From Candidatus Laterigemmans baculatus (GTDB lineage Bacteria; Planctomycetota; Planctomycetia; Pirellulales; Pirellulaceae): a DNA stretch of 64,000 nt. Both the position numbers and the translations under genes were made by a program. This document shows positions 1-8,552 of this stretch, one piece after another (the stretch's first letter is position 1; each line of letters starts with the position of its first letter). The stretch covers positions 1 to 64,000 of the forward strand of contig NZ_WRPR01000148.1 in NCBI RefSeq assembly GCF_010367455.1. Direction: 5' to 3'. Below the pieces are notes generated by a model. It was not told the DNA's origin. It saw nothing but the letters and a program-made list of their open reading frames with translations, and did not search any database.

Positions 1-195
1 CCCGCGTTGGGCCGCTGAAGTGGTGATGTACCTCAGCAGGATGCGCCGCTTTTTTCACTCAATCAAGAACACGACTTTCGACAATAGCTCGCGTCGGTCA
101 CCATCGCCCCTCAGGGAAAGTCAAGCAGTAGGATCGTCAGTGCGGCCTGGACGGGCACGACCCGAAAACTGCCGAAATTTGACTGGTCAAGAAAA

Positions 196-738
196 CTACA
201 TGCTTTTACCGCCGCTGAAAATCTGTACTACTTGACTCAGAAGGCCATATAGATGTTCGCCGTCGTTTGGATGCGCGGGTGAACGTCTGAGGAAGTGGAT
301 GCAGTCGGACCGAAACCGAACGTACCCAGCCCCGATCGTCACACTGCAGTATAGCATGATCAGTGCCGGATTTACTCCGGCTTCGAGCAAGCGAGGCGTG
401 TCGAGAAACCGATCACCGGACATCCACGCGAGTGCGAGGTATCCACCATTGGCGACGACGCAGAAGTCAGCAATGAACCAAGCCCATCGCTCGCGAATGA
501 GTGCGGCAAGCGACACCGGGATGAGCACGCCAAGCAGTGGGCCGGCCCAAAGCGTCATGAGCGGGCGTGGATCAGGGGAGTGCAAACTGTACGGCATTCG
601 ACATGGAGCCAGGTCATAGTCCACAAGCGTTGCGCCGCACGCCATGCCGCCAACAATGTGCCCGCCTTCGTGCGTGGTCGTCATTACAATCCACGAGCTG
701 GCTATCAGCAGGATGAAGTTGGCGCTGTGTCGTATCAA
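196..738 (-). CDS. M50-like membrane metalloprotease homologue
   Basis: This 180-aa protein has several hydrophobic segments and an HEGGH motif near residues 23-27, directly after the first membrane helix. That matches the zinc-binding HExxH of site-2-type (M50) proteases, which cut substrates within or next to the membrane. No clear second metal-binding motif (NPDG-like) was seen; the nearest candidate is around SGDRF. Catalysis is therefore unproven, and it could be an inactive homologue. It is transcribed leftward, like the integron cassette genes further right, but no attC site is visible at its end, so it is not assigned to the array. The neighbouring kinase remnant and IS110 element suggest an unstable region. 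Confidence 0.6.
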   Translation of the reverse strand: MIRHSANFILLIASSWIVMTTTHEGGHIVGGMACGATLVDYDLAPCRMPYSLHSPDPRPLMTLWAGPLLGVLIPVSLAALIRERWAWFIADFCVVANGGYLALAWMSGDRFLDTPRLLEAGVNPALIMLYCSVTIGAGYVRFRSDCIHFLRRSPAHPNDGEHLYGLLSQVVQIFSGGKSM

Positions 739-870
739 CCAGCTTGACCAATGAGGGGTCGAGGAACGTCACTCGGCGAACGTCCGTCGTCACCGGGAGC
801 GCGCCGATGGCTTTCCATTTCAAAAAGCCTGATTCGCGATCTCCGGTGCACGACGTTGTTACATCAGTTT

Positions 871-1410
871 CTAATTTATCTGGATAAAAACTGTGTAGTA
901 CGGAATACCGGGACGTTGAAAGCCGCGGGCAGCAGAGAACACCTTGAGGGCGACATGCTTCCCCGACGTGGTATCCGTGGCTGTAAAAATCGACGCCTTC
1001 TCTTCTTCGTCGACACTGACATGACCAGTAATCACGAAGCCTTCAAAATAGAAACCCTTCCATTTGCCGGCAAGAAGCTTGTCCGCCTGCCAGCGGGTAA
1101 CGAGACCATCTGCGACGATTGAGTCCGCTAAATCGGAAGCACGAGAATAGGCTGCCTGGCTTCGCTTACTGCGCCATGCTTCATAGTGCTGGCGCTGAAC
1201 GAGGCCGCTTTTCATCAACAATTCGGTAAAATGGTCGGCTGATTCGACTTTCACCGAAGCACTTGTCGAGTTGATGTAACGGCGGCGATGACGTGGCCGC
1301 CGCAGTGTGGAAAGTATCGAAGTACGCGGCCATCGGCGGCTTATCGTAACCCGCACATCAAATATCTTGGCCAAAGTGGGAGCCCTTGTCCAGCTCGGAA
1401 CGGAGGCCAA
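871..1410 (-). pseudogene. N-terminal fragment of a planctomycete Ser/Thr protein kinase
   Basis: The reading frame contains the planctomycete kinase lead-in (LVTRWQADKLLAGKWKGFY) and then the start of the kinase N-lobe, ending with the lysine-bearing strand (HVALKVF). Shortly after this the frame leaves kinase homology and stops. The glycine-rich loop is poor, and the HRD and DFG catalytic motifs are missing. This is therefore a truncated gene. The first roughly 45 codons look unlike kinase sequence and may not be translated. An IS110 transposase gene begins 300 bp away, so an insertion or rearrangement may have caused the truncation, although no rest of the kinase is visible in the window. 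Confidence 0.65.
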
Positions 1411-1709
1411 AAGAAACAGCGTGCGGCGGAATTTTGCCGCGTTGTGAATATCCTGTTACATACTCCCAAACGCTTGGGAGACAAGGCCTTCGAGCCGGCC
1501 GCTGACGAATTTCGGCGGCTGCCGCGGCGGGGAACATCTCCCGACCGACGACTAACGTGAGACCTTCGCAGCGGCCGGTTCGGCTTTTGACAAAACGAAT
1601 TCTCAGATGACGTACCTGGCAAGGACCATCGATAAGCACTTCGCCGTCAAAAGCCACTCGAAGGCTTTTTCCGTCCTAGATCCACACTATATGCTACGCG
1701 ACACGCACC
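1411..1709. other. Non-coding leader of the IS110 element
   Basis: No convincing gene was seen. The stretch contains a perfect 7-bp hairpin with a 4-base loop at 1463-1480 (arms CTCCCAA and TTGGGAG). In the IS110 family the non-coding end next to the transposase is known to encode a structured bridge RNA, so this segment is a candidate for it. The exact left end of the element could not be placed, because IS110 elements lack terminal inverted repeats. Confidence 0.35.
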
Positions 1710-3047
1710 ATGACGAGAACACCGGAAAAGCAGCGCGCCGAAGAACTCCCGTTGAGCAGCGAGTCTCGCATTTCACCGGCGAATCCGGAAACACGGGAAC
1801 AGTCCTCCCAACCCGTCGTGTCCGTGGGCATCGACTGGACCGATTCCGCCCACGCCTACGCACTTCGAGCACCCGATGGAACGACTCATGCCGGCGAGTT
1901 CAAACAGACTCCCGAGGCCATTGGCACTCTGCTGGAATCGTGGACACGGCTTTATCCTGATGCCCGCATTGAAATCTGCATCGAAACCTCCCGCGGTGCA
2001 CTAATCAACGCGCTGCTCGAGTCCCCGCACGTGACCATCTACCCGGTCAATCCAAATGCGCTGGCCAACTATCGAAAGTCGTTCGCACATGGCGGCGGCA
2101 AAAGCGATCCTGTCGATGCGCAGCTCATCCTCCAGTATCTCGAAAGCTATCCCGAGCGACTGCGACCGCTGCGCCGCGACGAGCCCCAGACCCGTGAACT
2201 AGCGACACTCTGCGAGGATCGACGCCGGCTTGTCGACCAGCGGGTCGCGCTCGCAAATGAGCTAAAAGCCCTGCTAAAAGTGTACTTTCCCGCCATTTTG
2301 CTGCTCGAACCGGCCAGGATCCATGCCGAGTTTATTGTCCGGTTACTGCTCAAGTTCCCGTCGCTCGAGCAGGTCCAGGCGGCCGGGCGCACGAAGCTTC
2401 GAAAATTGCTTTTCGGCATCGGTGCGAAAGCCATAGCCGAGAAGCGACTGGACGTGCTGATGAACGCGACGCCACTGACGAGTGACGCAGTCGCAATTCG
2501 ATCCTGTGCACGTCGCGTCCAAGCCATCTGCGGGCTACTCGACTCCCTGAATCGTTCGATTTCGTCCTACGATTCAGAGATCAAGAAATTGGTAAAGACG
2601 CACGCCGACTATGTGGTCGTCGCTTCCCTTCCCGGGGCCTCCCACAAAACCCAAGGTCGAATCATCGCCGCACTCGGCGACGACCGTTCACGTTATGCCA
2701 ACGCTGCCGCGTTCCAAGCAGCAGCAGGCATCGCACCTCTTACAAGTCAGAGCGGAAAGCAGCGGTACGTATCTAGCCGATGGGCATGCACGAAGTTTAT
2801 CAAGCAGACGTTCCACGAATATGCAGGCCTCTCGATAACCAAGTGCGCATGGGCTAAAGCTTATTACGATCTTCAGCTCAGTAAGGGGAAATCCACTCAT
2901 ATGGCTCGACGGGCACTCGCATACAAGTGGATGCGAGTCACCTATCGTCTCTGGCAAGAGCGAGAAGCCTACGACGATGTCCGTTATGTGGAACGTCTAA
3001 AAGCTACTGGATCGCCAATAGCAGAGCGACTTTCCCCAGCCGCTTAA
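1710..3047 (+). CDS. IS110 family transposase
   Basis: This 445-aa protein matches the IS110/IS1111 transposase plan. An N-terminal DEDD RuvC-like domain starts at about residue 37 (VSVGIDW) and includes the conserved SDPVDAQLIL stretch near residue 135. A C-terminal Tnp_20 domain contains the SLPGASHKTQGRIIAALG and AAAFQAAAGIAP motifs, where the catalytic serine lies. Such enzymes insert elements without terminal inverted repeats, guided by a bridge RNA. The protein is full length and looks intact. A shorter start is possible, because the first roughly 35 residues are not family-like. The gene ends about 115 bp before the last attC site of the integron array; the IS1111 group of this family is known to target attC sites. 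Confidence 0.92.
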   Translation: MTRTPEKQRAEELPLSSESRISPANPETREQSSQPVVSVGIDWTDSAHAYALRAPDGTTHAGEFKQTPEAIGTLLESWTRLYPDARIEICIETSRGALINALLESPHVTIYPVNPNALANYRKSFAHGGGKSDPVDAQLILQYLESYPERLRPLRRDEPQTRELATLCEDRRRLVDQRVALANELKALLKVYFPAILLLEPARIHAEFIVRLLLKFPSLEQVQAAGRTKLRKLLFGIGAKAIAEKRLDVLMNATPLTSDAVAIRSCARRVQAICGLLDSLNRSISSYDSEIKKLVKTHADYVVVASLPGASHKTQGRIIAALGDDRSRYANAAAFQAAAGIAPLTSQSGKQRYVSSRWACTKFIKQTFHEYAGLSITKCAWAKAYYDLQLSKGKSTHMARRALAYKWMRVTYRLWQEREAYDDVRYVERLKATGSPIAERLSPAA

Positions 3048-3163
3048 ACTGACGAGCGATCTACATATCAGACTCCGACAGCCACTCCGAACCGGGTGCA
3101 TGTTGAACCTGCGCGGTGGAAAACATGTTCTTCAGACAAGCAGACTTAGCCGCTGAAAAACAC

Positions 3164-3218
3164 CGCCAACCTATTGACGCGTTGCCTCAGATGTCTCACG
3201 TCAATCGCATCGTTATGC
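3164..3218 (-). repeat. attC site of cassette c11 (last in the array)
   Basis: A short site of 55 bp. R'' GCATAAC (3218-3212) contains the stop codon of the cassette gene, the inner arms ATTGACG and CGTCAAT pair perfectly, and R' is GTTGGCG (3170-3164). R'' is the exact complement of the R' at 3743-3749 that opens this cassette. R' does not match R'', as expected where the array ends. Confidence 0.75.
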
Positions 3219-3725
3219 GTCAGGTCTCGCTGCACGGAGCAATGGACGCACGAATTCGTAGCCCGGGGGTGGCATGACCCATTCGGTACAACGATGGCGG
3301 CGAAAACGGCGCGCCGTCGAGAGAACCAGGCTGACGGCGAGCACGTCTGGGGCGATGGCAATCGGCCACATCATCAGCTTCCAGAACGGTAAGGCGGCTA
3401 AGGTGCCAGCGGCGCAGCCAATGGTGACAGAACAGAGGCCACGCAACGCCGAACGTGAAAGCAAATACGTCTGCCGTGGTACGCGCCAGTGTTTAGCCAT
3501 GTCTCCGGCCTTGAGCGTAGGCAACAGTAAACCGAATGGGAGGCCGACAACCATGTTTGCACCACCGGCGACAAGCAAGAATGCCGGGTCGGCCGCCGCA
3601 AACAGCGCTCCGCCCAAGACCTGAGGATCACTGAACATAAACGATTGCACCGCGCACCAGACCGCCGCGATGACGACGAGCAGTGGATAGACCACCGGCT
3701 CTCTAACGGACGAAACTATCGGCAT
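3213..3725 (-). CDS. Cassette-encoded membrane protein
   Basis: This 170-aa product of cassette c11 has at least four hydrophobic stretches (about residues 10-30, 40-60, 95-115 and 120-135) and a basic C-terminus, so it is probably an inner-membrane protein. The family was not recognised. ATG at 3725 was chosen because it is the first start after the R' box of the preceding attC; in-frame ATGs further upstream lie inside the attC site. The stop codon lies within R'' of its own attC, which is typical of integron cassettes. No clear ribosome-binding site was seen. Expression probably depends on an upstream cassette promoter. Confidence 0.6.
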   Translation of the reverse strand: MPIVSSVREPVVYPLLVVIAAVWCAVQSFMFSDPQVLGGALFAAADPAFLLVAGGANMVVGLPFGLLLPTLKAGDMAKHWRVPRQTYLLSRSALRGLCSVTIGCAAGTLAALPFWKLMMWPIAIAPDVLAVSLVLSTARRFRRHRCTEWVMPPPGYEFVRPLLRAARPDA

Positions 3726-3742
3726 GAAGCGGAGCCTACGTC

Positions 3743-3832
3743 GCATAACGGCGAGGATCACGCGGCGGCGGCCCACGAGATCGAGTCAAGGAAACGCGTC
3801 ACCCGCCGCTCGCGTGAATCCGTTAGTTCAAG
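3743..3832 (-). repeat. attC site of cassette c10
   Basis: A 90-bp site. R'' CTTGAAC (3832-3826) is followed by a long GC-rich inner arm (about CACGCGAGCGGCGG), and the partner arm CCGCCGCCGCGTG lies near 3760-3772. R' is GTTATGC (3749-3743). Confidence 0.85.
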
Positions 3833-4495
3833 TAAGCCGCTGGCGCGGCGGGATGGCTGAGTGGCTCCAGTTTACGCGGTTCTGCGGGGCGGGGCGAGTT
3901 TGGGGGCATGTTTCCTTGTTGATTCTCTCTTTCCCCAACAAGGAACCCCTCTAATGTCCAAGGCTCACTCCCGCTTCTTCACCGGTCGCCGCTATACCCG
4001 CATGGCCGAGGACCTGCATCTGGCCGGCATGAGCGAGCGGACCCACGCCGGCTATCTGCGGGCCGTTCGCCAGCTCGCCGACTACTGCCAGACCGCGCCC
4101 GACAAGATCACCGAAGAGTGTGGCGAGTGTGGCGGCTCGCTGCGGATCGTGGAAGTGACGTACACACCGAGGCTGGTGCTCTCGGAGCGGGCGCTGGCTT
4201 ACTTCGACAGCAGCTGAGATGCAGGATCTTACAATCTGCTCAACCGCCAGATCGAGAACACCGCCGGGAAGGTGCTCACTGGGCGCCCGCGCTGCCACTG
4301 GCAATCCGGCTTCAACTGCGGAATCTTTAAACCACCAGCGGGCCGCAATTACCACTGCAAGGCATTCTCGCCGGCGTTCGCTGCGATCTCAGTCCGCCGC
4401 CAGCGTCCTCTCGCCCCCGAATCGGCCCGCTGGCTCCAGGCCGTACTGAACCAATACCCAAGACGGCGACCGCGGCTCAGCCGGGCCTCTTGAAC
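3750..4495. other. Cassette c10: deleted integrase/transposase element, copy 1
   Basis: The cassette begins with R' GTTCAAG (4495) and ends with R'' CTTGAAC (3826). About 670 bp of its content is nearly identical to cassette c8. The only gene-like sequence runs rightward, against normal cassette direction: a 10-bp inverted repeat (3912-3921 and 3936-3945), a ribosome-binding site inside its right arm, then the ORF at 3954. It appears to be an internally deleted transposable unit that became an integron cassette. Confidence 0.7.
3954..4217 (+). pseudogene. Fused remnant of a tyrosine recombinase and a transposase
   Basis: Residues 1-55 or so resemble the SAM-like core-binding domain of phage-type integrases (RMAEDLHLAGMSERTHAGYL, then VRQLADYC and PDKITEE). 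After EE the frame jumps to a cysteine-containing tail (CGECGGSLRIVEV) that reads like the C-terminus of an IS91-type transposase. No catalytic residues of either enzyme remain. The likely parent is a two-gene element (int plus IS91-like transposase) that lost its middle. AAGGA lies about 10 bp upstream of the ATG, inside the right arm of an inverted repeat that could mask it. The IS91 assignment of the tail is tentative. Confidence 0.6.
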
Positions 4496-4550
4496 AGAGG
4501 CCTTGAGCTTCGGCTCGTACCTCGCGAAGTCAAAGCCTTATTGGTTCTGC
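4489..4550 (-). repeat. attC site of cassette c9
   Basis: A compact 62-bp site. R'' is GCAGAAC (4550-4544). Inner arms AGGCTTTGACTTCG and CGAAGCTCAAGGCCT pair with one bulged base, as in classical 60-bp attC sites. R' is GTTCAAG (4495-4489). It is almost the same as the site at 5848-5909. Confidence 0.85.
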
Positions 4551-4553
4551 CCT

Positions 4554-5075
4554 CTATCCGCAATGCTGAACGGTGGCGACTAGCCGCGACGCGGGCGCCG
4601 CCATCAGCCTCTGAACAAAGGGATCGTCACGGAACTTCGTAATCGCATTGTCGATGCGGCGTGGGTTTTCGATCCACTGGTTGGATGAAACTTCGTCTCC
4701 CGTCGCCTGTCCGTAGACGAGCGTCATGCTCAATTGGACCGCCGAATCGTCGAAGTCAGCGTCCTCGTCCTCGGCGGCCGCAAACACTTGGCGAGTGAAG
4801 TCAATGTACTGTCGCTCGGACTGCTCGAACGCTATGTCGTCAGCGGATGCGTTCCGTAAGTCGGCGGGACCTTCTGCGATCAACGGCGAGATGGCGCCCC
4901 ATTGCAGCAGAAGCATGTCACCATCGGAGTTAAGGGAGGCACGGTCGATTCTGACGTCACGATAACCTTGGATCACACGTTGCAGAACCGCCTCTGCCGT
5001 AACCTCAGGTTCAGCCTGCAGGTCACGTGCTGCGTTGATGAACTGTCGAATTGCGGCTTCTAGGTCAACTGTCAT
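4554..5075 (-). CDS. Cassette c9 hypothetical protein
   Basis: This 173-aa soluble, acidic protein has no recognised family. ATG at 5075 was chosen as the first start after R' (5102-5108); the longer frame to 5135 would begin inside the attC. The stop lies just before R'' of the cassette's own attC. The predicted sequence is mostly helical (an EAAIRQFINAARDLQ segment near the start) and contains an acidic patch (AAEDEDADFDDSAVQL) around residues 95-112. There is no signal peptide or membrane segment. It fills the cassette almost completely, which supports it as the real cassette gene. Its role is unknown. Confidence 0.65.
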   Translation of the reverse strand: MTVDLEAAIRQFINAARDLQAEPEVTAEAVLQRVIQGYRDVRIDRASLNSDGDMLLLQWGAISPLIAEGPADLRNASADDIAFEQSERQYIDFTRQVFAAAEDEDADFDDSAVQLSMTLVYGQATGDEVSSNQWIENPRRIDNAITKFRDDPFVQRLMAAPASRLVATVQHCG

Positions 5076-5101
5076 CGTCGGAGAGCGCGAACCAACTGGG
5101 G

Positions 5102-5191
5102 GCAGAACGGTGGGGATCACGCGGCGGCGGCCCACGATGTGTTGTTGAGAAAGGATGTTGTCCGCCGATCGCGTGAATCCGTTTGTTCAAG
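5102..5191 (-). repeat. attC site of cassette c8
   Basis: A 90-bp site with R'' CTTGAAC (5191-5185), GC-rich inner arms (CACGCGATCGGCGG paired with CCGCCGCCGCGTG) and R' GTTCTGC (5108-5102). Confidence 0.85.
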
Positions 5192-5312
5192 TAAGCCGCT
5201 GGCGCGGCGGGGTGGCTGAGCGGCTTCAGTTTACGCGATTCTGCGGGGCGGGGCGAGTTTGGGGGCACGTTTCCTTGTTGATTCTCTCTTTTCCCAACAA
5301 GGAACCCCTCTA

Positions 5313-5450
5313 ATGTCCAAGGCTCACTCCCGCTTCTTCACCGGTCGCCGCTACACCCGCATGGCCGAGGACCTGCATCTGGCCGGCATGAGCGAGCGGA
5401 CCCACGCCGGCTACCTGCGGGCCGTCCGCCAGTTCGCCGACTACTGCTAG
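5313..5450 (+). pseudogene. Second copy of the recombinase/transposase remnant (cassette c8)
   Basis: This is the copy in cassette c8 (5854-5109) of the ORF at 3954-4217. It has the same inverted repeat around the ribosome-binding site (arms 5271-5280 and 5295-5304) and the same core-binding-domain start. A stop codon (TAG, 5448-5450) replaces the glutamine codon that follows ADYC, so it is cut to 45 codons. The downstream transposase-like tail sequence persists but is no longer fused. Confidence 0.6.
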
Positions 5451-5847
5451 ACCGCGCCCGACAAGATCACCGAAGCGTGTGGCGAGTGTGGCGGCTCGCT
5501 GCGGATCGTGGAAGTGACGTACACACCGAGGCTGGTGCTCTCGGAGCGGGCGCTGGCTTACTTCGACAGCAGCTGAGATGCAGGATCTTACAATCTGCTC
5601 AACCGCCAGATCGAGAACACCGCCGGGAAGGTGCTCACTGGGCGCCCGCGCTGCCACTGGCAATCCGGCTTCAACTGCGGAATCTTTAAACCACCAGCGG
5701 GCCGCAATTACCACTGCAAGGCATTCTCGCCGGCGTTCGCTGCGATCTCAGTTAGCGGCCAGCGTCCTCTCGCCCCCGAATCGGCCCGCTGACTCCAGGC
5801 CGTACTGAACCAATACCCAAGACGGCGACCACGGCTCCGCCGGGCCC

Positions 5848-5909
5848 CTTGAACAGAGGCCTTGAGCTTCGGCTCGTACCTCGCGAAGTCAAAGCCTTAT
5901 TAGCTATGC
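5848..5909 (-). repeat. attC site of cassette c7
   Basis: A 62-bp site nearly identical to 4489-4550. R'' is GCATAGC (5909-5903), the paired arms AGGCTTTGACTTCG and CGAAGCTCAAGGCCT follow, and R' is GTTCAAG (5854-5848). R'' does not complement the R' that opens cassette c7 (GTTCGTC), so this cassette has been altered. Confidence 0.8.
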
Positions 5910-5938
5910 GTAGTTTCAATTGCAGGTAAGCGATAAAT

Positions 5939-6188
5939 TCAGTAGCCGTCGAAATCGCCAAGTTCGTATTGCGTGGGCTTCTCGCCTGACTCGTTTACGA
6001 CCCGCGGATAATCGGTTCCAGCGACAGGAGCCCGCGGATTCTTGCGCGAGCGAAAGATCTTGAATAACCAGCAATCGCCATAATCAAACAAGTAATACAG
6101 GTGGTGCTTCGGGGGCAGCGGAAATAAGTCACGAATTCGGGTGTTAGATATCGACGGGTCGTCGCATTCGTATCTTCTGAATGGCTGC
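5939..6188 (-). pseudogene. Fragment of a plasmid pRiA4b ORF-3-like protein
   Basis: A leftward reading frame without a start codon encodes about 82 residues that include LPPKHHLYYLFDYGDCW, then YPRVVNESGEKPTQY, then a stop. This is the pattern of the pRiA4b ORF-3-like family (YLFDFGDxW and a later PRVV-G-PPQY block). Only part of the domain is present and a stop codon precedes it, so it looks 5'-truncated or frameshifted. Its 5' end overlaps the 83-aa ORF in another frame. It was found by translating the minus strand by eye. Confidence 0.5.
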
Positions 6189-6395
6189 GACGATCATCTG
6201 CACCACAGCTACCAATCGCATCCCCTGTCGTAGATTATCTAAATCGGGTAGCACTCGTCGAGCGTTTATTCGTTCCTGAGTCGGGGTGAAAGTCCGGATG
6301 AACAGCCGCGGGCGTGACGAGAACACCCAAGTGGCTGTGGCGATGCAAGTGAAACCGATCGCGGCAGTCAAGAGAAACGCTTCGGTCTCAGTCAT
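6144..6395 (-). CDS. Small single-pass membrane protein in cassette c7
   Basis: This 83-aa protein has one strong hydrophobic helix at residues 7-26 (AFLLTAAIGFTCIATATWVF) followed by a basic cytoplasmic-type tail. A second, weaker hydrophobic stretch lies near residues 60-70. It starts about 40 bp after the R' box (6438-6432), as a cassette gene should. The family was not recognised. Its end overlaps the pRiA4b ORF-3-like remnant in another frame, so one of the two may be a chance frame. Confidence 0.4.
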   Translation of the reverse strand: MTETEAFLLTAAIGFTCIATATWVFSSRPRLFIRTFTPTQERINARRVLPDLDNLRQGMRLVAVVQMIVAAIQKIRMRRPVDI

Positions 6396-6431
6396 CAGGT
6401 CGGAGCAGCCATGAGCGAGGATCTATGCCTC

Positions 6432-6521
6432 GACGAACGTTTGCGTTAACCCGGCGGCGGCCGAGTGGACAGTATTCAGGAGACGCCCCATCCGCCGCTC
6501 GGGTTCGACGCCTGGTTCGCA
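6432..6521 (-). repeat. attC site of cassette c6
   Basis: A 90-bp site with R'' TGCGAAC (6521-6515), inner arm CGTCGAACCCGAGCGGCGG, partner arm CCGCCGCCGGGTTAACG and R' GTTCGTC (6438-6432). Confidence 0.85.
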
Positions 6522-6910
6522 GAGTCTTTAAGGAGCCGGCAGTTCGATCGGCCGGCGAGCCGGAACCACAAAGTGTAGCAGCGAAGAATGGCCGAGCCAA
6601 TCTTCGAGCGCATCAGTTCTCGCGCGCATCTGGCGTTGAACAATCCGGAGTAGCCTCTCGAACCAAGTTAATCCAACCGCGAATTGGGGCCGGCGGTCAA
6701 TTGCAGAAACCCACGATCACGGGGAGCACAGTCGAATCGCGGGCACCTGTTGCGGGATCGGACTTACGGCTGAACGAGAGTCGTGGACTGAGCGCATCAG
6801 GCCAACGTTGTCACGGAGCGGCTGGCACCAGTAATTCGAGCGCACCATTTGTGTGACGTGAGCGGGAAAGAACGAAATGAGGGGCCGCGAGGGCGGTATG
6901 TGATCGACGC
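6522..6910. other. Cassette c6 body, no clear gene
   Basis: Nothing with a known family or convincing coding pattern was found on either strand. The sequence is a diverged copy of cassette c1 (9087-9472). Reading frames that are open in one copy are broken in the other, which argues against a protein product. It could be a non-coding or decayed cassette. Confidence 0.5.
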
Positions 6911-7000
6911 CGCGAACGTTTGCGTTAACCCGGCGGCGGCCGGGTGGACAGTTGTCAGTAAACGCGTCATCCGCCGCTCGGGTTCGACGCGTTGTTATGG
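6911..7000 (-). repeat. attC site of cassette c5
   Basis: A 90-bp site with R'' CCATAAC (7000-6994), inner arms CGTCGAACCCGAGCGGCGG and CCGCCGCCGGGTTAACGCA, and R' GTTCGCG (6917-6911). Confidence 0.88.
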
Positions 7001-7444
7001 CTCCGTAGCAGTGCCCGGCGAGCCAGGACCGCAGATGTAGCACCGTGGTAATCGAGTGTAACCGATCGACTCGGCGTCAGCATGCCTGAATCAGCCGGTT
7101 CTGTGGCATCAATCGTGAAAGCCGGAACTCACGTATCACTCTTTGGGCCAAGCCCCGCGTACCAGGTTCAGTGATCATCGAACGCCAGACAGTCAACGAC
7201 GGTGTCGCGTGAGCGAAGTGCTTCATAAACGTTGTCGGCCCCACGACTCTCCAATCCGATTGACCTTCACGCGCACCTGCTCCCCGATTGAACCCTCGGA
7301 TAGCGATGACGCCAAATCCTCGAGCACGGAAGTTAGTGGCGCCCCAATCGACAGTCGGAATCTAATGCGGGTGGCGGTTCACTGTGCATAGGGGCTGATT
7401 CGAGCGCACCACGGCAGGCAGAGAACGGATAGCGCCGGTGATTG
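7001..7444. other. Cassette c5 body, near-duplicate of c2
   Basis: This is almost the same sequence as 8553-8996. The best leftward frame is a 49-codon ORF at 7226-7077 that begins MKHFAHATPSL and is conserved in c2. Related, diverged starts occur in c3 and c4. A longer frame runs into it from the right without an ATG. The ORF is weak evidence for a gene; the cassette may be degenerate. Confidence 0.4.
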
Positions 7445-7534
7445 CCATAACGGGTGCGTTAACCCGGCGGCGGCCGAGTGGATAGTCTTCAGGAAACGCG
7501 TCATCCGCCGCTCGGGTTCGACGCGTTGTTATGG
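7445..7534 (-). repeat. attC site of cassette c4
   Basis: A 90-bp site with R'' CCATAAC (7534-7528) and R' GTTATGG (7451-7445), a perfect complement. The same GC-rich inner arms as the neighbouring sites are present. Confidence 0.88.
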
Positions 7535-7924
7535 CTCCGTAGCGGTGCCCAGCAAGCCAGAGCCGCAGCGGTCGCGCCACGGCATCCATTGTAGCCGACC
7601 GGCCCAGCGCGAGCGCGTTTGCATTGGCGATCTGCGAGGCGTCAATTATCAAAGCCGGAACCCGCGTATCTCGCTTCGGAACTGAGCCCCGCGGACCGAG
7701 CCGGAATGTCACCCCGAGAGTCCCCATCAACGACGGTGTCGCATGAGCGAAGAGCATCATAAACGCTTTCGACCCGACGGGTCCCCAATTCGATCGACCC
7801 TCACGCGCACCCGTTGAATCCGTTAGGGGCGACGGAACCGGCGAGGCGCGACACCGTATTCATGAGTGCGGTGGGTGATTCGAGTGCGGTTCAGCAGCCG
7901 GTGAACATGTGGCGTCGGTGATTG
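7535..7924. other. Cassette c4 body, diverged relative of c2 and c5
   Basis: The leftward frame from 7760 begins MMLFAHATPSL, resembling the c2/c5 ORF (MKHFAHATPSL). It then diverges and reads straight through the attC into c5, ending at 7362. Reading through an attC is unusual for a genuine cassette gene, so this is probably a decayed version. Confidence 0.4.
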
Positions 7925-8014
7925 CCATAACGGTGGCGTTAACCCGGCGGCGGCCGAGTAGACAGTTTTCAGGAAACGCCTCATCCGCCGCTCGGGTTCG
8001 ACGCGTTGTTATGG
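7925..8014 (-). repeat. attC site of cassette c3
   Basis: A 90-bp site with R'' CCATAAC (8014-8008) and R' GTTATGG (7931-7925). Inner arms are as in the adjacent sites. Confidence 0.88.
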
Positions 8015-8462
8015 CTCCGTAGCGATGCCCAGCGAGTGAGGACCGCAGAGGTCACGCCACGTTAATCCAGTGTAACCAATCGGCTCGGCGTCAGCATGTC
8101 GAAATCAGCGAGCTCTCCAGCGTCAACTATGGAATTCGGAGTCCACACATCACTCTTCGGGTCAAGCCCTGCGAACCAAGATCAGCGATCACCCAACGCC
8201 ATGCAGTCGACGATGGATCCGTTTGACCGAAGAGCTTCATAAGCGTAGCCGGCCCGACGACACTCCAATGCGGTTGACCTTCACGAGCACCTCTGCTCCC
8301 CGATCGACCCCTCGGATCGCGACGACGTCAAATTCTCGAGCGCCGCGGTTTATGGCATCCCGGAAAGATCAAAGCAAATTGCATCCGGGATGGGTTCCGT
8401 TTTACATAGCGGATGGATTGCGCGCACCTCAGCAGTCAGAGAGTGTGTTGCGTGGGCGATTG
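8015..8462. other. Cassette c3 body, diverged relative of c2 and c5
   Basis: It shares the block around the c2/c5 ORF start. The leftward frame MKLFGQTDPS stops after about 37 codons. A one-to-two-base difference upstream breaks the longer frame seen in c2 and c5. No convincing gene was found. Confidence 0.4.
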
Positions 8463-8552
8463 CCATAACGGTGGCGTTAACCCGGCGGCGGCCGAGTGGA
8501 TAGTCTTCAGTAAGTGCCCCATCCGCCGCTCGGGTTCGACGCGTTGTTATGG
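8463..8552 (-). repeat. attC site of cassette c2
   Basis: A 90-bp site with R'' CCATAAC (8552-8546) and R' GTTATGG (8469-8463), a perfect complement. Inner arms are as in the adjacent sites. Confidence 0.88.

Noticed and set aside
7362-7760. 132-aa leftward ORF as a real cassette gene
   Set aside because: It reads through an attC site into the next cassette. Only its first dozen codons resemble the related cassettes.
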